Shown: piece after piece, positions 17,594 through 26,389 of the stretch | How positions within the stretch are numbered: position 1 is the first letter of the stretch | Layout: each line of letters opens with the position of its first letter | DNA from: Burkholderiaceae bacterium | GTDB lineage: Bacteria > Pseudomonadota > Gammaproteobacteria > Burkholderiales > Burkholderiaceae_E | NCBI GenBank assembly: GCA_023954015.1 | Contig: JAMLIS010000002.1 | Location: forward strand, 62,001 to 126,000 | Direction of reading: 5' to 3' | DNA length: 64,000 nucleotides | Notes under the pieces: generated by a model | Databases searched by the model: none | Seen by the model: the letters and a program-made list of their open reading frames with translations, nothing else | Told to the model about the DNA's origin: nothing | Translations under genes and position numbers: made by a program

Positions 17594-18628
17594 ATGGCAA
17601 GCGATGAAGTCGACACGGCGCCCGGTGGTGGAAACGATTCGACGACGGGCGCCCCGGTGGTTGTCGTCACCGGCGCGTCTGCAGGCGTCGGTCGCGCCAG
17701 CGCGATCGCGTTTGCGCGTCGCGGCTATCGCGTCGCGCTGATCGCGCGCGGGCGCGCAGGCCTGGACGGTGCGCGCGGCGAAGTCGAGTCCGCGGGAAGC
17801 GAGGCGTCGATCATCGAGGCCGACACGGCGGACGCGGACCGTATCTTCGCGGCGGCCGACCAGGTCGTCGATCGCTGGGGTCGAATCGACGTGTGGGTGA
17901 ACAACGCGATGGCGACCGTCGTGGGCCCGGTGGACGCAACGCTTCCGGCCGAGTTCCGGCGGGTGACCGAAGTCACCTATCTCGGCGCGATTCACGGCAC
18001 GCTGGCCGCGCTGCGCCACATGCGCCCGCGCGATCGCGGCACCATCGTCCAGGTCGGTTCGGCGCTCGCCTATCGATCGATCCCGCTGCAGTCGGCGTAT
18101 TGCGGCGCGAAAGCGGCGATCCGCGGCTTCACCGATTCGCTGCGCAGCGAGCTGCTGCACGACCGCAGCCGCGTTCGCATCACGATGGTGCAACTGCCGG
18201 GCGTCAACACGCCGCAGTTCGACTGGTCGCACATGCACGAGCCCTTTCATCACCGACCGGTCGGCGGATGCTGGCAGCCCGAGGTCATCGCGAAGCGCAT
18301 CGTCGATGCCGCCGAGCGCGCTCCGCGCGAACTGTGGATCGGCAGCTCGACCATCCAGTCGATCGTCGGCAACTTCGTGGCGCCGGGGCTGCTCGATCGG
18401 TATCTCGCCCGCAAGGCCTACGATCAGCAGCTGTCTTCGCGACCGGTACTGCCGGGCGATCCCGACATCCTCTACCAGCCGGCGAACGCCGACCACGGCG
18501 CGCGGGGGCGCTTCAGCGCGCAGGCGAAAACCCGATCGATCGACGTCGATCCGGCCTATCTGCGCGGCGGCCTTGCGTTGTCCCTGCTCGCGGCGCTGGG
18601 CGCTGCTTTCCTCTGGAGACGACAATGA
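17594..18628 (+). CDS. Short-chain dehydrogenase/reductase with C-terminal hydrophobic tail
   Basis: The protein has 344 residues. ATG 17594 is preferred to ATG 17588 because AAGGAA at 17582-17587 gives a workable spacing only to the later codon. The Rossmann motif is VVVVTGASAGVGRASA, followed by VNNAM and an intact catalytic set: Ser in QVGSALAYRS, and the YxxxK motif in SAYCGAKAAIRGF. The extension past residue 250 is longer than in classical SDRs and ends with a hydrophobic helix GGLALSLLAALGAAFLWRR, suggesting membrane association. It is the third gene in a row here with a terminal hydrophobic segment. Its stop overlaps the next start by ATGA, so the two are probably co-translated. Substrate unknown. 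Confidence 0.88.
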   Translation: MASDEVDTAPGGGNDSTTGAPVVVVTGASAGVGRASAIAFARRGYRVALIARGRAGLDGARGEVESAGSEASIIEADTADADRIFAAADQVVDRWGRIDVWVNNAMATVVGPVDATLPAEFRRVTEVTYLGAIHGTLAALRHMRPRDRGTIVQVGSALAYRSIPLQSAYCGAKAAIRGFTDSLRSELLHDRSRVRITMVQLPGVNTPQFDWSHMHEPFHHRPVGGCWQPEVIAKRIVDAAERAPRELWIGSSTIQSIVGNFVAPGLLDRYLARKAYDQQLSSRPVLPGDPDILYQPANADHGARGRFSAQAKTRSIDVDPAYLRGGLALSLLAALGAAFLWRRQ

Positions 18629-18993
18629 CGATCGGACGCAGGACCTGGGCGATTGCCGAAGGATGGATCCCGGCGCGGAGCAACGGGCCCGAGCCGGAGA
18701 TGCTCAGCCACGAGACGGTCTGCCTGCTCAATGTCAACGACACCGACGCGCACGTGCGAATCACGATCTATTTCGCCGACCGCGAGCCGGCAGGTCCGTA
18801 CGAGCTCACCGTGCCGGCGCGACGCACGCTGCATCAGCGCTTCAACGAGCTGAACGACCCCGAGCCGATCCCGAAGGCAACCGACTACGCCAGCACGATC
18901 GTCGCCGACGTCCCGATCGTCGTGCAGCACACCCGGCTCGACTCGCGCCAGGCCGAGAACGCGCTGGTGACGACGATCGCGTTCGCCGAATGA
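18625..18993 (+). CDS. Sensory rhodopsin transducer family protein (ASRT-like), orphan
   Basis: The protein has 122 residues, the size of Anabaena sensory rhodopsin transducer (about 125). It shows the family's typical features: W at position 8 in RRTWAIAEGWIP, NGPEPEMLSHE, the central LLNVNDTDAHVRITIYFADREPAGPY, PARRTLHQRFNEL and VPIVVQHTRLDSRQ. This is a small soluble beta-sandwich that forms tetramers in the known member. No rhodopsin gene occurs in the window. It is the last gene of a redox operon and overlaps the upstream SDR by ATGA. Many bacteria carry rhodopsin-free homologues, and some members are proposed to bind sugars or DNA. Function here is unknown. Confidence 0.85.
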   Translation: MTIGRRTWAIAEGWIPARSNGPEPEMLSHETVCLLNVNDTDAHVRITIYFADREPAGPYELTVPARRTLHQRFNELNDPEPIPKATDYASTIVADVPIVVQHTRLDSRQAENALVTTIAFAE

Positions 18994-19018
18994 GCTTCGA
19001 ACGAGCGTCGAACGAGAT

Positions 19019-20494
19019 TCAAAAGGGCAGGTGCAACGTCGCAGCCGCGGCGAACAGCACGAGCAAGGCGCCGACGATCCAGCGGCTCGCGCGATCTTCG
19101 ATCGCGTACACCAGCGGATCGTCGTGCATCTCGCCACGGGCGGTCGACAACCACATCCGGCCGAGCAGGATCAGCAGCCCGACGAGCATCAGCCACAGCA
19201 GTTGCGGCGACGCGTAGCGCTCGGTGACTTCGGGCGTCTGCATGTACAGCGCCAGCACGACGAGTGCCGCAAACGAGGCGCCGATGCCCAACGCCTGCAG
19301 CACCGGCAGGTCTCCGGTGCGGTAGCCGCGTCCGTCACCGGTAGCCTCGTCGCGCTCGAGTTGCGCGACGATCTCCGCACAGCGCTTCACCAGCGCCAGC
19401 GAGAAGAACAGGAACACCGAGAAAGCGAGCAGCCAGAACGACACCTCGACGCCGATCGCCGCACCGCCGGCGAGCACGCGCACCGTGTACAGCCCGGCGA
19501 GTACCGCCACGTCGAACAGCGCGATGCGCTTGGCGAAGCCCGAATAGGCGCCGGTCATCGCCAGGTACGCGAGCACCCACCCGACGAAGGTGCTACCGAC
19601 ATCGACGGCGATCGCGATCGCCAGTACGAACAGCAGCGCTGCGACGGCGAAGCCGCTGCGCACCGACAGCTCGCCTGCGGCGAAGGGCCGCGCGCGCTTG
19701 CGCGGATGACGGCGATCGGAGGCCAGATCGAGCAGGTCGTTGAGCAGGTAGCCGCTCGAGGCCGCCAGGCTGAAGGAAACCAGGGCGAGCATTCCCGCGG
19801 CGAAGGCCGGCCACTCGTCGACGCGAAACGACGCGAGCAGCGGCACCAGAACGAGCAGGTTCTTCAGCCACTGATGGGGGCGCATGGCACGCAGCCACAA
19901 GCGCAGGCGCGCGGGCCACGGCGTGCGGGCGTCGAATACTTCGAGCACCGTCGATTCGCGACGCGCGGCGGCAAGCACGCGCGGCGAAGCGCCGACGACG
20001 ATCGCGCCTCGCGCGCGCGCGAAGATCGCGACGTCCTCGGGCCCGTTGCCGCAGTAGTCGAACGGCGCATCGCCCGCGTGCTCGCGGATCGCGGCGAGCT
20101 TCTTCGGCCCCTTCAGGTTGCGTCGGCCGTCGCTGGCCAGCACCGCGTCGAACAGCGCACCGTCGTCGCCTTCGCCGGCCGTTTCGATAGCGCGCTCGGC
20201 GAGTGCGGCATCGGCCGCGGTAGCGAGCACGAGCCGGCGCCCGCGGGCGCGCTGCGCACGCAGCCAGACCGCGAAGCGCTCGTTGCGCGGCATGGAGGCG
20301 ACGTCCGCCTTGCCGATCTCGGCAAGTCTTCGCTTCAGCGCGGCACGTCCTCGCGCCAACGCAAACAACGCGAACAGGCCCGCGACGGGGCTGGCGCGCA
20401 GCGCCGCGGCGAAGGACTCCCACAGCGTGTCGGTGCGCAGCAGGCAGCCGTCGAGATCGACGTACAGGGGAATGCTTCGGTCGTCGCCGTTCAT
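19019..20494 (-). CDS. HAD hydrolase-UbiA prenyltransferase fusion protein
   Basis: The protein has 491 residues and starts at MNGDDRSIPLYVDLDGCL. Residues 1-200 are a HAD-type phosphatase with motif I VDLDGCLLRTDTL, a motif II-like LVLATAAD, the lysine in LKGPKK and motif IV in YCGNGPEDVAIF. Residues 210-491 are a polytopic UbiA-type prenyltransferase with the metal motif NDLLDLASDRRHPRKRARP (NDxxDxxxD) and about eight hydrophobic helices. Similar fusions are annotated in proteobacteria near polyprenyl-phosphate sugar pathways such as decaprenyl-phosphoryl ribose synthesis. The acceptor and prenyl donor are unknown. The gene is convergent with the ASRT-like gene and divergent from the following SDR. 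Confidence 0.88.
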   Translation of the reverse strand: MNGDDRSIPLYVDLDGCLLRTDTLWESFAAALRASPVAGLFALFALARGRAALKRRLAEIGKADVASMPRNERFAVWLRAQRARGRRLVLATAADAALAERAIETAGEGDDGALFDAVLASDGRRNLKGPKKLAAIREHAGDAPFDYCGNGPEDVAIFARARGAIVVGASPRVLAAARRESTVLEVFDARTPWPARLRLWLRAMRPHQWLKNLLVLVPLLASFRVDEWPAFAAGMLALVSFSLAASSGYLLNDLLDLASDRRHPRKRARPFAAGELSVRSGFAVAALLFVLAIAIAVDVGSTFVGWVLAYLAMTGAYSGFAKRIALFDVAVLAGLYTVRVLAGGAAIGVEVSFWLLAFSVFLFFSLALVKRCAEIVAQLERDEATGDGRGYRTGDLPVLQALGIGASFAALVVLALYMQTPEVTERYASPQLLWLMLVGLLILLGRMWLSTARGEMHDDPLVYAIEDRASRWIVGALLVLFAAAATLHLPF

Positions 20495-20631
20495 CGCGAC
20501 GCGATTATAGGCAGCCGCTCGCGCCGGAGCGGCATTCGGCCCGGGACGCCGAACCGCGTGTCGAGCGTCGCCGAACGGCTTGACGCGCCGGGAGACGCCG
20601 GGCACCTTAGCGCGTTCTGCAGGACCATCGC

Positions 20632-21522
20632 ATGACGCTTTCCTCCGCATACCGCAGCGCGTTCCGTCCCGGTCTGTTCGAAGGGCGCGTCGTGCTCGTC
20701 ACCGGAGGCGGGTCGGGCATCGGCCGCTGCACGGCGCACGAACTCTCGGCGCTAGGCGCTTCGATCGCGCTCGTGGGACGCACGCCGGGCAAGCTCGAGG
20801 AGGTGGCCATCGAACTGCGGAACAGCGGCACGCGCATCACGCATCATCGGCTCGACATCCGCGACGAGGCTTCGGTGCAGCGCGTCGTCGGCGAGGTGCT
20901 TCGCGAACACGGCGGGCTACACGGCGTGGTCAACAACGCCGGCGGCCAGTTCCCGGCAGCGGCCGAGAGCATCTCGCTGAACGGCTGGGAAGCGGTGGTC
21001 CGCACGAACCTGGGCGGCGGCTTTCTCGTCGCCCGCGAAGCCTACCGCCAGTTCCTGCGCGACAACGGCGGGGCGATCGTCAACCTGATCGCCGACATGT
21101 GGGGCGGCATGCCCGGGATGGCGCACTCGGGCGCGGCGCGCGCGGGAATGCTCAACCTCACCGAGTCGCTGGCGGTGGAATGGGCACGAAGCGGCGTGCG
21201 CGTCAACGCCGTCGCACCGGGATGGATCGCCTCGAGCGGCCTGGACCGTTATCCGCCGGAAACCGTCGCGCAACTGCGCCGCCTGCGTCGCACCGTACCC
21301 TTGCAGCGCTTCGGAACCGAAGCGGAGGTCTCGGCGGCGATCGTCTTCCTGCTGTCTCCGGCGGCGGCGTTCATCACCGGAAGCTGCATCCGGGTCGACG
21401 GCGGCGTGCCCAACGCGCGACATACGTGGCCCGCGCAGCCGATCGAGCACGACAGCGATGCAACGCGCCCGTTCGACGCGTTCCCGCTCGCGAGCCACCC
21501 GCGCGTGCTCGACGAACCCTGA
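20632..21522 (+). CDS. SDR of the PECR type (trans-2-enoyl-CoA reductase-like)
   Basis: The protein has 296 residues. The cofactor site is VLVTGGGSGIGRCTAHELS, followed by VVNNAGGQFPA. At the position of the classical YxxxK active site it reads MAHSGAARAGMLNLTESLA, with Ser for Tyr and Arg for Lys. This is the same departure I recall in mammalian peroxisomal trans-2-enoyl-CoA reductase and related bacterial acyl-CoA SDRs, so it is probably a family trait and not an inactivation. The NADPH-type Arg in LVGRTPGK fits an NADPH enzyme. It is the first gene of the acyl-CoA carboxylase operon and likely acts on an enoyl- or oxoacyl-CoA there; AtuG-type SDRs sit in comparable terpenoid clusters. Confidence 0.85.
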   Translation: MTLSSAYRSAFRPGLFEGRVVLVTGGGSGIGRCTAHELSALGASIALVGRTPGKLEEVAIELRNSGTRITHHRLDIRDEASVQRVVGEVLREHGGLHGVVNNAGGQFPAAAESISLNGWEAVVRTNLGGGFLVAREAYRQFLRDNGGAIVNLIADMWGGMPGMAHSGAARAGMLNLTESLAVEWARSGVRVNAVAPGWIASSGLDRYPPETVAQLRRLRRTVPLQRFGTEAEVSAAIVFLLSPAAAFITGSCIRVDGGVPNARHTWPAQPIEHDSDATRPFDAFPLASHPRVLDEP

Positions 21523-21539
21523 AGCTGCGGTCGTACGGA

Positions 21540-23213
21540 ATGCTTCCCCTCGGCACGGAAATCGATACCGGCAGCACGGCATTCGCCGCGCGGCGGGCCG
21601 CGATGCTCGAGCGAATCGACGAGTTGCGCGCGCTCGAACAACGCACCCGCGACGCGTCCGCACGCGCCGCGCCGCTTTTCGAGCGGCGCGGCCAACTGCT
21701 GCCGCGCGAGCGGCTCGCCCGGCTCGTCGATGCCGGCAGCCCCTGGCTCGAGCTTTCGACGCTGGCGGGCTATCGGCTCGACGACCCCGACCAGCAACGA
21801 AGCATCCCCGGTGCGGGCGTTCTGTGCGGCATCGGCTTCGTTGCGTCGACGCGCTGCGTCGTCGTCGTGAACGATTCCGGCATCGATGCCGGCGCGATCC
21901 CGAGCATGGGCGGCGAGAAGATCCTTCGCGCGCAACAGATCGCGCTCGAAAACCGCCTGCCGCTGGTGCAGTCGATCGAATCGGCCGGCGCGAACCTGCT
22001 GCGCTACCGCGTCGAGGATTTCGTGCACGGCGGGCGACTCTTCCACAACCTGGCACGCCTGTCGGCCGCCGGCATTCCGGTGATCGCGATCGTGCACGGC
22101 TCGTCCACCGCCGGCGGCGCCTATCTGCCCGGCCTGTCCGACTACGTCGTGATGGTGCGCGGACGCGCGAAGGCTTTCCTCGCCGGTCCGCCGCTGTTGC
22201 AGGCGGCCACCGGCGAAATCGCCACCGACGAGGAGCTAGGCGGCGCCGAAATGCACGCACGCGTTTCCGGGCTCGCCGACTATCTCGCCGAGGACGACGC
22301 CGATGCGATCCGGATCGCGCGCGAGGTGGTCGGGCGGCTCGGCTTCGGCGACGACACGTCGCTTCGGGCGGGCTTCGCCGCGCACGCGCAGGACCTCGCG
22401 TCGGATACGCGCCTGGCGCCGGCGATGCTCTTCGACGAACCGCTGCACGCCCCTGACGAACTGGCCGGCGTCGTTCCGATCGACTTCCGCGAACCTTTCG
22501 ACATGCGCGAAGTCGTCGCGCGCCTCGTCGACGGTTCGCGTTTCCTCGAGTTCCAGCCGGAATACGGTCCGGAAACCGTCTGCGGCCACGCCGAGCTGCA
22601 CGGACACCGCATCGGCATCGTCACGAACAACGGTCCGATCGATCCGGCCGGCGCCAACAAGGCCACGCATTTCATCCAGGCGTGCTGCCAGAGCGCAACG
22701 GCGCTCGTCTACCTGCAGAACACCACCGGCTACATCGTCGGTCGCGCGAGCGAGCAGGCCGGAATGATCAAGCACGGCTCGAAGATGATCCAGGCCGTCT
22801 CGAACGCCACGGTGCCGTCGATCACGCTGCACTGCGGCGCCTCGTTCGGTGCCGGCAACTACGGGATGTGCGGGCGCGCCTTCGGCGCGCGCTTCGTCTT
22901 CTCGTGGCCGAACGCGCGCACCGCGGTCATGGGCGGCGAGCAGGCAGCGCTCACGATGCGCATCGTCGGCGAGACCACCGCCCGGCGGCGCGGCGAGCCG
23001 GTCGACGCCGAGAAGCTCGACGCGTTGTCGGCTCGCATCGTCGAGCACTTCGAGGCGCAGGCCGGCGTGCTGCACACGAGTGCGCGCCTGCTCGACGACG
23101 GCGTCGTCGATCCGCGCGACACCCGCAAGCTGCTCGGCTTCCTGCTCGACACCTGCAGGCAGGCGCAGACGCGCGTGCTCCATCCGTCGAGCTTCGGCGT
23201 CGCACGTCCCTGA
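21540..23213 (+). CDS. Acyl-CoA carboxylase, carboxyltransferase (beta) subunit, geranyl-/methylcrotonyl-CoA type
   Basis: The protein has 557 residues and starts at MLPLGTEIDTGS. It contains both crotonase-like carboxyltransferase halves: N-terminal SIPGAGVLCGIG, VNDSGIDAGAIPSMGGEK, SSTAGGAYLPGLSDYVVMV and FLAGPPLLQAATGE; C-terminal GIVTNNGPIDPAG, FIQACCQSATALVYLQNTTG and ASFGAGNYGMCGRAF. It transfers CO2 from biotin to the gamma carbon of a branched enoyl-CoA. The SDYVVMVRGRAKAFLAGPP segment reads more like AtuC (geranyl-CoA carboxylase) than LiuB (methylcrotonyl-CoA carboxylase), from memory of those families. The biotin-bearing alpha subunit is two genes downstream, as in atuCDEF clusters. 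Confidence 0.87.
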   Translation: MLPLGTEIDTGSTAFAARRAAMLERIDELRALEQRTRDASARAAPLFERRGQLLPRERLARLVDAGSPWLELSTLAGYRLDDPDQQRSIPGAGVLCGIGFVASTRCVVVVNDSGIDAGAIPSMGGEKILRAQQIALENRLPLVQSIESAGANLLRYRVEDFVHGGRLFHNLARLSAAGIPVIAIVHGSSTAGGAYLPGLSDYVVMVRGRAKAFLAGPPLLQAATGEIATDEELGGAEMHARVSGLADYLAEDDADAIRIAREVVGRLGFGDDTSLRAGFAAHAQDLASDTRLAPAMLFDEPLHAPDELAGVVPIDFREPFDMREVVARLVDGSRFLEFQPEYGPETVCGHAELHGHRIGIVTNNGPIDPAGANKATHFIQACCQSATALVYLQNTTGYIVGRASEQAGMIKHGSKMIQAVSNATVPSITLHCGASFGAGNYGMCGRAFGARFVFSWPNARTAVMGGEQAALTMRIVGETTARRRGEPVDAEKLDALSARIVEHFEAQAGVLHTSARLLDDGVVDPRDTRKLLGFLLDTCRQAQTRVLHPSSFGVARP

Positions 23214-23240
23214 ACCGATTTCCGACTCCTGCACACCGCG

Positions 23241-24389
23241 ATGATCTACACCGAGGAACACGAGCGACTGAAGGATTCCGTGCGCCGCTTCGTCGACGCC
23301 GAGATCAATCCGCACGTCGACCAGTGGGAGCGCGACGGCGTCTTCCCGGCGCGGGAACTTTTCCGCAAGATGGGGCAGCTCGGATTTCTCGGCGTGACGA
23401 AGCCGGTCGAATACGGCGGCTCGGGCCTGGATTACTCGTACTCGATCGCGGTTGCCGAAGCGCTCGGCCATGCGCATTGCGGCGGCGTGCCGATGGCGAT
23501 CGGCGTGCAGACCGACATGGCGACACCGGCCCTTGCCCGCTTCGGCAGCGACGAGCTGAAGCGCGAGTTCCTCGCCCCTTCGATCGCCGGCGAGCGCGTC
23601 GCCTGCCTCGGCGTCTCGGAAACGGGAGCGGGTTCCGACGTCGCCTCGATCCGGACCTTCGCGCACAAGGACGGCGCCGACTACCGTATCCGCGGCGGCA
23701 AGATGTGGACGACCAGCGGCACGCAGGCCGACTGGATGTGCCTGCTGGCCAACACTTCGGACGGCGCGCCGCACCGGAACAAGACGCTGATCTGCGTGCC
23801 GATGGACACGCGCGGCGTGCAGGTCGCGCGCAGGCTCGACAAGGCGGGCATGCGCTCGTCCGACACCGCGCAGATCTTCTTCGACGACGTGCGCGTGCCG
23901 CAGCGCTATCGCATCGGCGAGGAGGGGATGGGCTTCGCCTACCAGATGATGCAGTTCCAGGAGGAACGCCTGTGGGCGGCGGCCAACTCGCTCGCCGCGG
24001 GCGCGATCCTCGCCGGGACGATCGACTACCTGCGCGAGCGGCACGCTTTCGGCCAGCCGCTGCTCGCCAACCAGTACGTCCATTACAAGCTCGCCGAGCT
24101 GAATACCGAGATCGAATGCCTGCGCGCGCTGCTGTATCGCGCGGTCGAGCTGTACGTCGGCGGCACCGACGTCACGCAGCTGGCGTCGATGGCGAAGCTG
24201 AAGGCCGGACGCGTCTCGCGCGAGGTCGCCGACTGGTGCGTGCAGTTCTGGGGCGGCATGGGCTACATCGAGGACACGCGCGTGAACCGCTACTGGCGTG
24301 ACTCGCGGCTCGGCTCGATCGGCGGCGGTGCCGACGAGGTGATGCTCGGCATCATCGCCAAGACGATGGGCATCCTGCCCCGCCCATGA
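23241..24389 (+). CDS. Acyl-CoA dehydrogenase, citronellyl-CoA dehydrogenase-like (AtuD type)
   Basis: The protein has 382 residues, full length for the family. The N-terminal helical domain is followed by the FAD-binding beta domain (ACLGVSETGAGSDVASI, WTTSGTQADWMCLLA) and the C-terminal helical domain. The closing block FWGGMGYIEDTRVNRYWRD with GSIGGGADEVMLGI is characteristic of the AtuD subgroup. A likely catalytic Glu lies in FQEERLWAAANS, as in long-chain/isovaleryl-type enzymes where the base is on helix G. It would introduce a double bond into a branched acyl-CoA upstream of the carboxylase. Its stop overlaps the next start (ATGA), so carboxylase assembly and dehydrogenase synthesis are probably coupled. 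Confidence 0.88.
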   Translation: MIYTEEHERLKDSVRRFVDAEINPHVDQWERDGVFPARELFRKMGQLGFLGVTKPVEYGGSGLDYSYSIAVAEALGHAHCGGVPMAIGVQTDMATPALARFGSDELKREFLAPSIAGERVACLGVSETGAGSDVASIRTFAHKDGADYRIRGGKMWTTSGTQADWMCLLANTSDGAPHRNKTLICVPMDTRGVQVARRLDKAGMRSSDTAQIFFDDVRVPQRYRIGEEGMGFAYQMMQFQEERLWAAANSLAAGAILAGTIDYLRERHAFGQPLLANQYVHYKLAELNTEIECLRALLYRAVELYVGGTDVTQLASMAKLKAGRVSREVADWCVQFWGGMGYIEDTRVNRYWRDSRLGSIGGGADEVMLGIIAKTMGILPRP

Positions 24390-26389
24390 CGCAGCCTGCG
24401 CCGCTGCCGCGTGCCTTCGATGCGCTGCTCGTCGCCAACCGCGGCGAGATCGCCCGGCGCGTGCTGCGCAGCGCTCGCCTGCTCGGGTTGCGAACGATCG
24501 CCGTGCACGCGCAGGGCGAACGCGACGCGCCCCACGTGGCCGACGCCGACGAGGCGATCGAGCTGCACGCCGATTCCGATCTCGCTGCCTACCTGTCGAT
24601 CGAGGCGATCGTCGATGCGTGTCGGCGCAGCGGAGCCGGCGCTGTGCATCCCGGATACGGCTTCCTCTCGGAGAATGCGGCGTTCGCGCGCGCCTGCGAA
24701 GCAGCGGGCATCGTCTTTGTCGGCCCGTCGGCGGACGCGATCGAAGCCCTCGGCAACAAGGCGCGCGCCAAGGCGATCGCGCAGCGCGTCGGCGTGCCCT
24801 GCTTGCCCGGATACGGGGGCGACGAACAGTCGGCAACGGCAATGGCGGCCGAAGCCGAACGCATCGGCCTGCCGCTGATGATCAAGGCGGCCGCCGGCGG
24901 CGGCGGACGCGGAATGCGTCGCGTGGATTCGCTGGCCGATCTCGAACGGCTCCTCGCGGCCGCCGCAGCCGAGGCGCAAGCCGCGTTCGGCGATGCCCGG
25001 CTGCTGCTCGAGCGCCGCGTCGACGGCGCGCGCCATGTCGAAATCCAGGTTCTCGCCGATCGCTTCGGCAACTGCGTGCACCTGGGCGAGCGCGACTGCT
25101 CCACGCAACGCCGACACCAGAAGCTGGTCGAGGAAGCACCGGCGCCCGGGGTATCGGCCCGCCTGCGCGAAGCGATGGGCGAGGCCGCGGTGCGGCTTGC
25201 GCACGCGGTCGGCTACGTCGGCGCAGGCACCGTCGAGTTCCTGCTCGATCGCGACGGCGACTTCCACTTCCTCGAGGTGAACACGCGACTGCAGGTCGAG
25301 CACCGCGTCACGGAGGCCGTCACCGGCATCGACCTGGTCGAGATGCAGTTGCGCGTCGCGCGCGGCGAGCCGCTGCCCCTAGCGCAGGCCGACGTGCGCT
25401 TCGCCGGTCACGCGATCGAGGCGCGGCTGTGCGCCGAGGATGCATTCGCGGGCTTCGTGCCGCACGGCGGCTCGATCGCAGCCTCGCGCATCGCGCAGGC
25501 GGAAGCCGTGCTCGTCGATCATGCGCTCGGCGCGCGCGTGTCGCCGCAGTTCGACTCGCTGCTCGCCAAGTTCGTCGCGCACGGCCGAGACCGCGAAGAA
25601 GCGCGTCTTCGTCTCGTCTCGGCGCTGGACGACAGCTCTATCCTCGGCGTGGCGACGAATCGCGCGTTCCTGCTCGAATGCCTGCGCGCGCCGAGTTTCG
25701 TCGCCGCCGATCTCGACGTCGACTGGCTCGTCGAAGCGGCCTCCGCCTGGCGCGCGCCTGCGCCCGACGCGCGATGGCAAGCGGTGGCGAGCGCGCTGTG
25801 GATGCATCGCACCATGCGCGGACACGGTCCGCTCGCGAACTGGTCGTCGAGCGGCCCGCGCCGCTCGCAGGTTGCGCTCGCTGTAGAAGGTTCGGCGCCG
25901 TGGAATGCCCGGCTGGAAGCCGCCCCCGATGACGGGTTCGCGGTGTGCGTGGGCCCTCATCGTTTCCTGCTGCGCATCGAGTCGGCCGAATCGGTGTCAA
26001 TCGACGGACATCGGCAGCCGATCCACGTCGCTCTCGAAGGCGCGTCGCTTGTTTCCTCGCGTACGTCGCTCGTGCCCTGCCGCATGTGGCTCGATCACGC
26101 GGGCTTCGCCGCCGGCGTCATCGACGCCGCGTCGCTGCCGTCACGGCGAGCGGGCAGCGGCACCGGCGGCGAACTGCGCGCGCGCATGCACGGTCGAATC
26201 GCGTCGATCGCCGTTGCCGAAGGCCACCGCGTGAACGCCGGCCAGCCACTGCTGTCGATCGAGGCGATGAAGATGGAGCACGTCGTCAGCGCGCCGATCG
26301 ACGGGCGCGTCGCGGCGCTCGCCGTTTCGGTCGGCGCGCAGGTCTCGCCCGCCACGCTGCTGGTGCGCATCGAAGCCGAGGCCGCATGA
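24386..26389 (+). CDS. Acyl-CoA carboxylase alpha subunit (biotin carboxylase with biotinyl domain)
   Basis: The protein has 667 residues. The biotin carboxylase N domain is LLVANRGEIARRVLRSARLLG. The ATP-grasp domain has IKAAAGGGGRGMR, the catalytic stretch VEFLLDRDGDFHFLEVNTRLQ and VTEAVTGIDLVEMQ. A BT-type linker follows, then the biotinyl domain with SIEAMKMEHV, the biotinylated Lys being K629. It carboxylates biotin with ATP and bicarbonate and pairs with the beta subunit at 21540-23213 to form a geranyl- or methylcrotonyl-CoA carboxylase-type complex. It overlaps both neighbours by 4 bp. Confidence 0.9.
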   Translation: MTQPAPLPRAFDALLVANRGEIARRVLRSARLLGLRTIAVHAQGERDAPHVADADEAIELHADSDLAAYLSIEAIVDACRRSGAGAVHPGYGFLSENAAFARACEAAGIVFVGPSADAIEALGNKARAKAIAQRVGVPCLPGYGGDEQSATAMAAEAERIGLPLMIKAAAGGGGRGMRRVDSLADLERLLAAAAAEAQAAFGDARLLLERRVDGARHVEIQVLADRFGNCVHLGERDCSTQRRHQKLVEEAPAPGVSARLREAMGEAAVRLAHAVGYVGAGTVEFLLDRDGDFHFLEVNTRLQVEHRVTEAVTGIDLVEMQLRVARGEPLPLAQADVRFAGHAIEARLCAEDAFAGFVPHGGSIAASRIAQAEAVLVDHALGARVSPQFDSLLAKFVAHGRDREEARLRLVSALDDSSILGVATNRAFLLECLRAPSFVAADLDVDWLVEAASAWRAPAPDARWQAVASALWMHRTMRGHGPLANWSSSGPRRSQVALAVEGSAPWNARLEAAPDDGFAVCVGPHRFLLRIESAESVSIDGHRQPIHVALEGASLVSSRTSLVPCRMWLDHAGFAAGVIDAASLPSRRAGSGTGGELRARMHGRIASIAVAEGHRVNAGQPLLSIEAMKMEHVVSAPIDGRVAALAVSVGAQVSPATLLVRIEAEAA

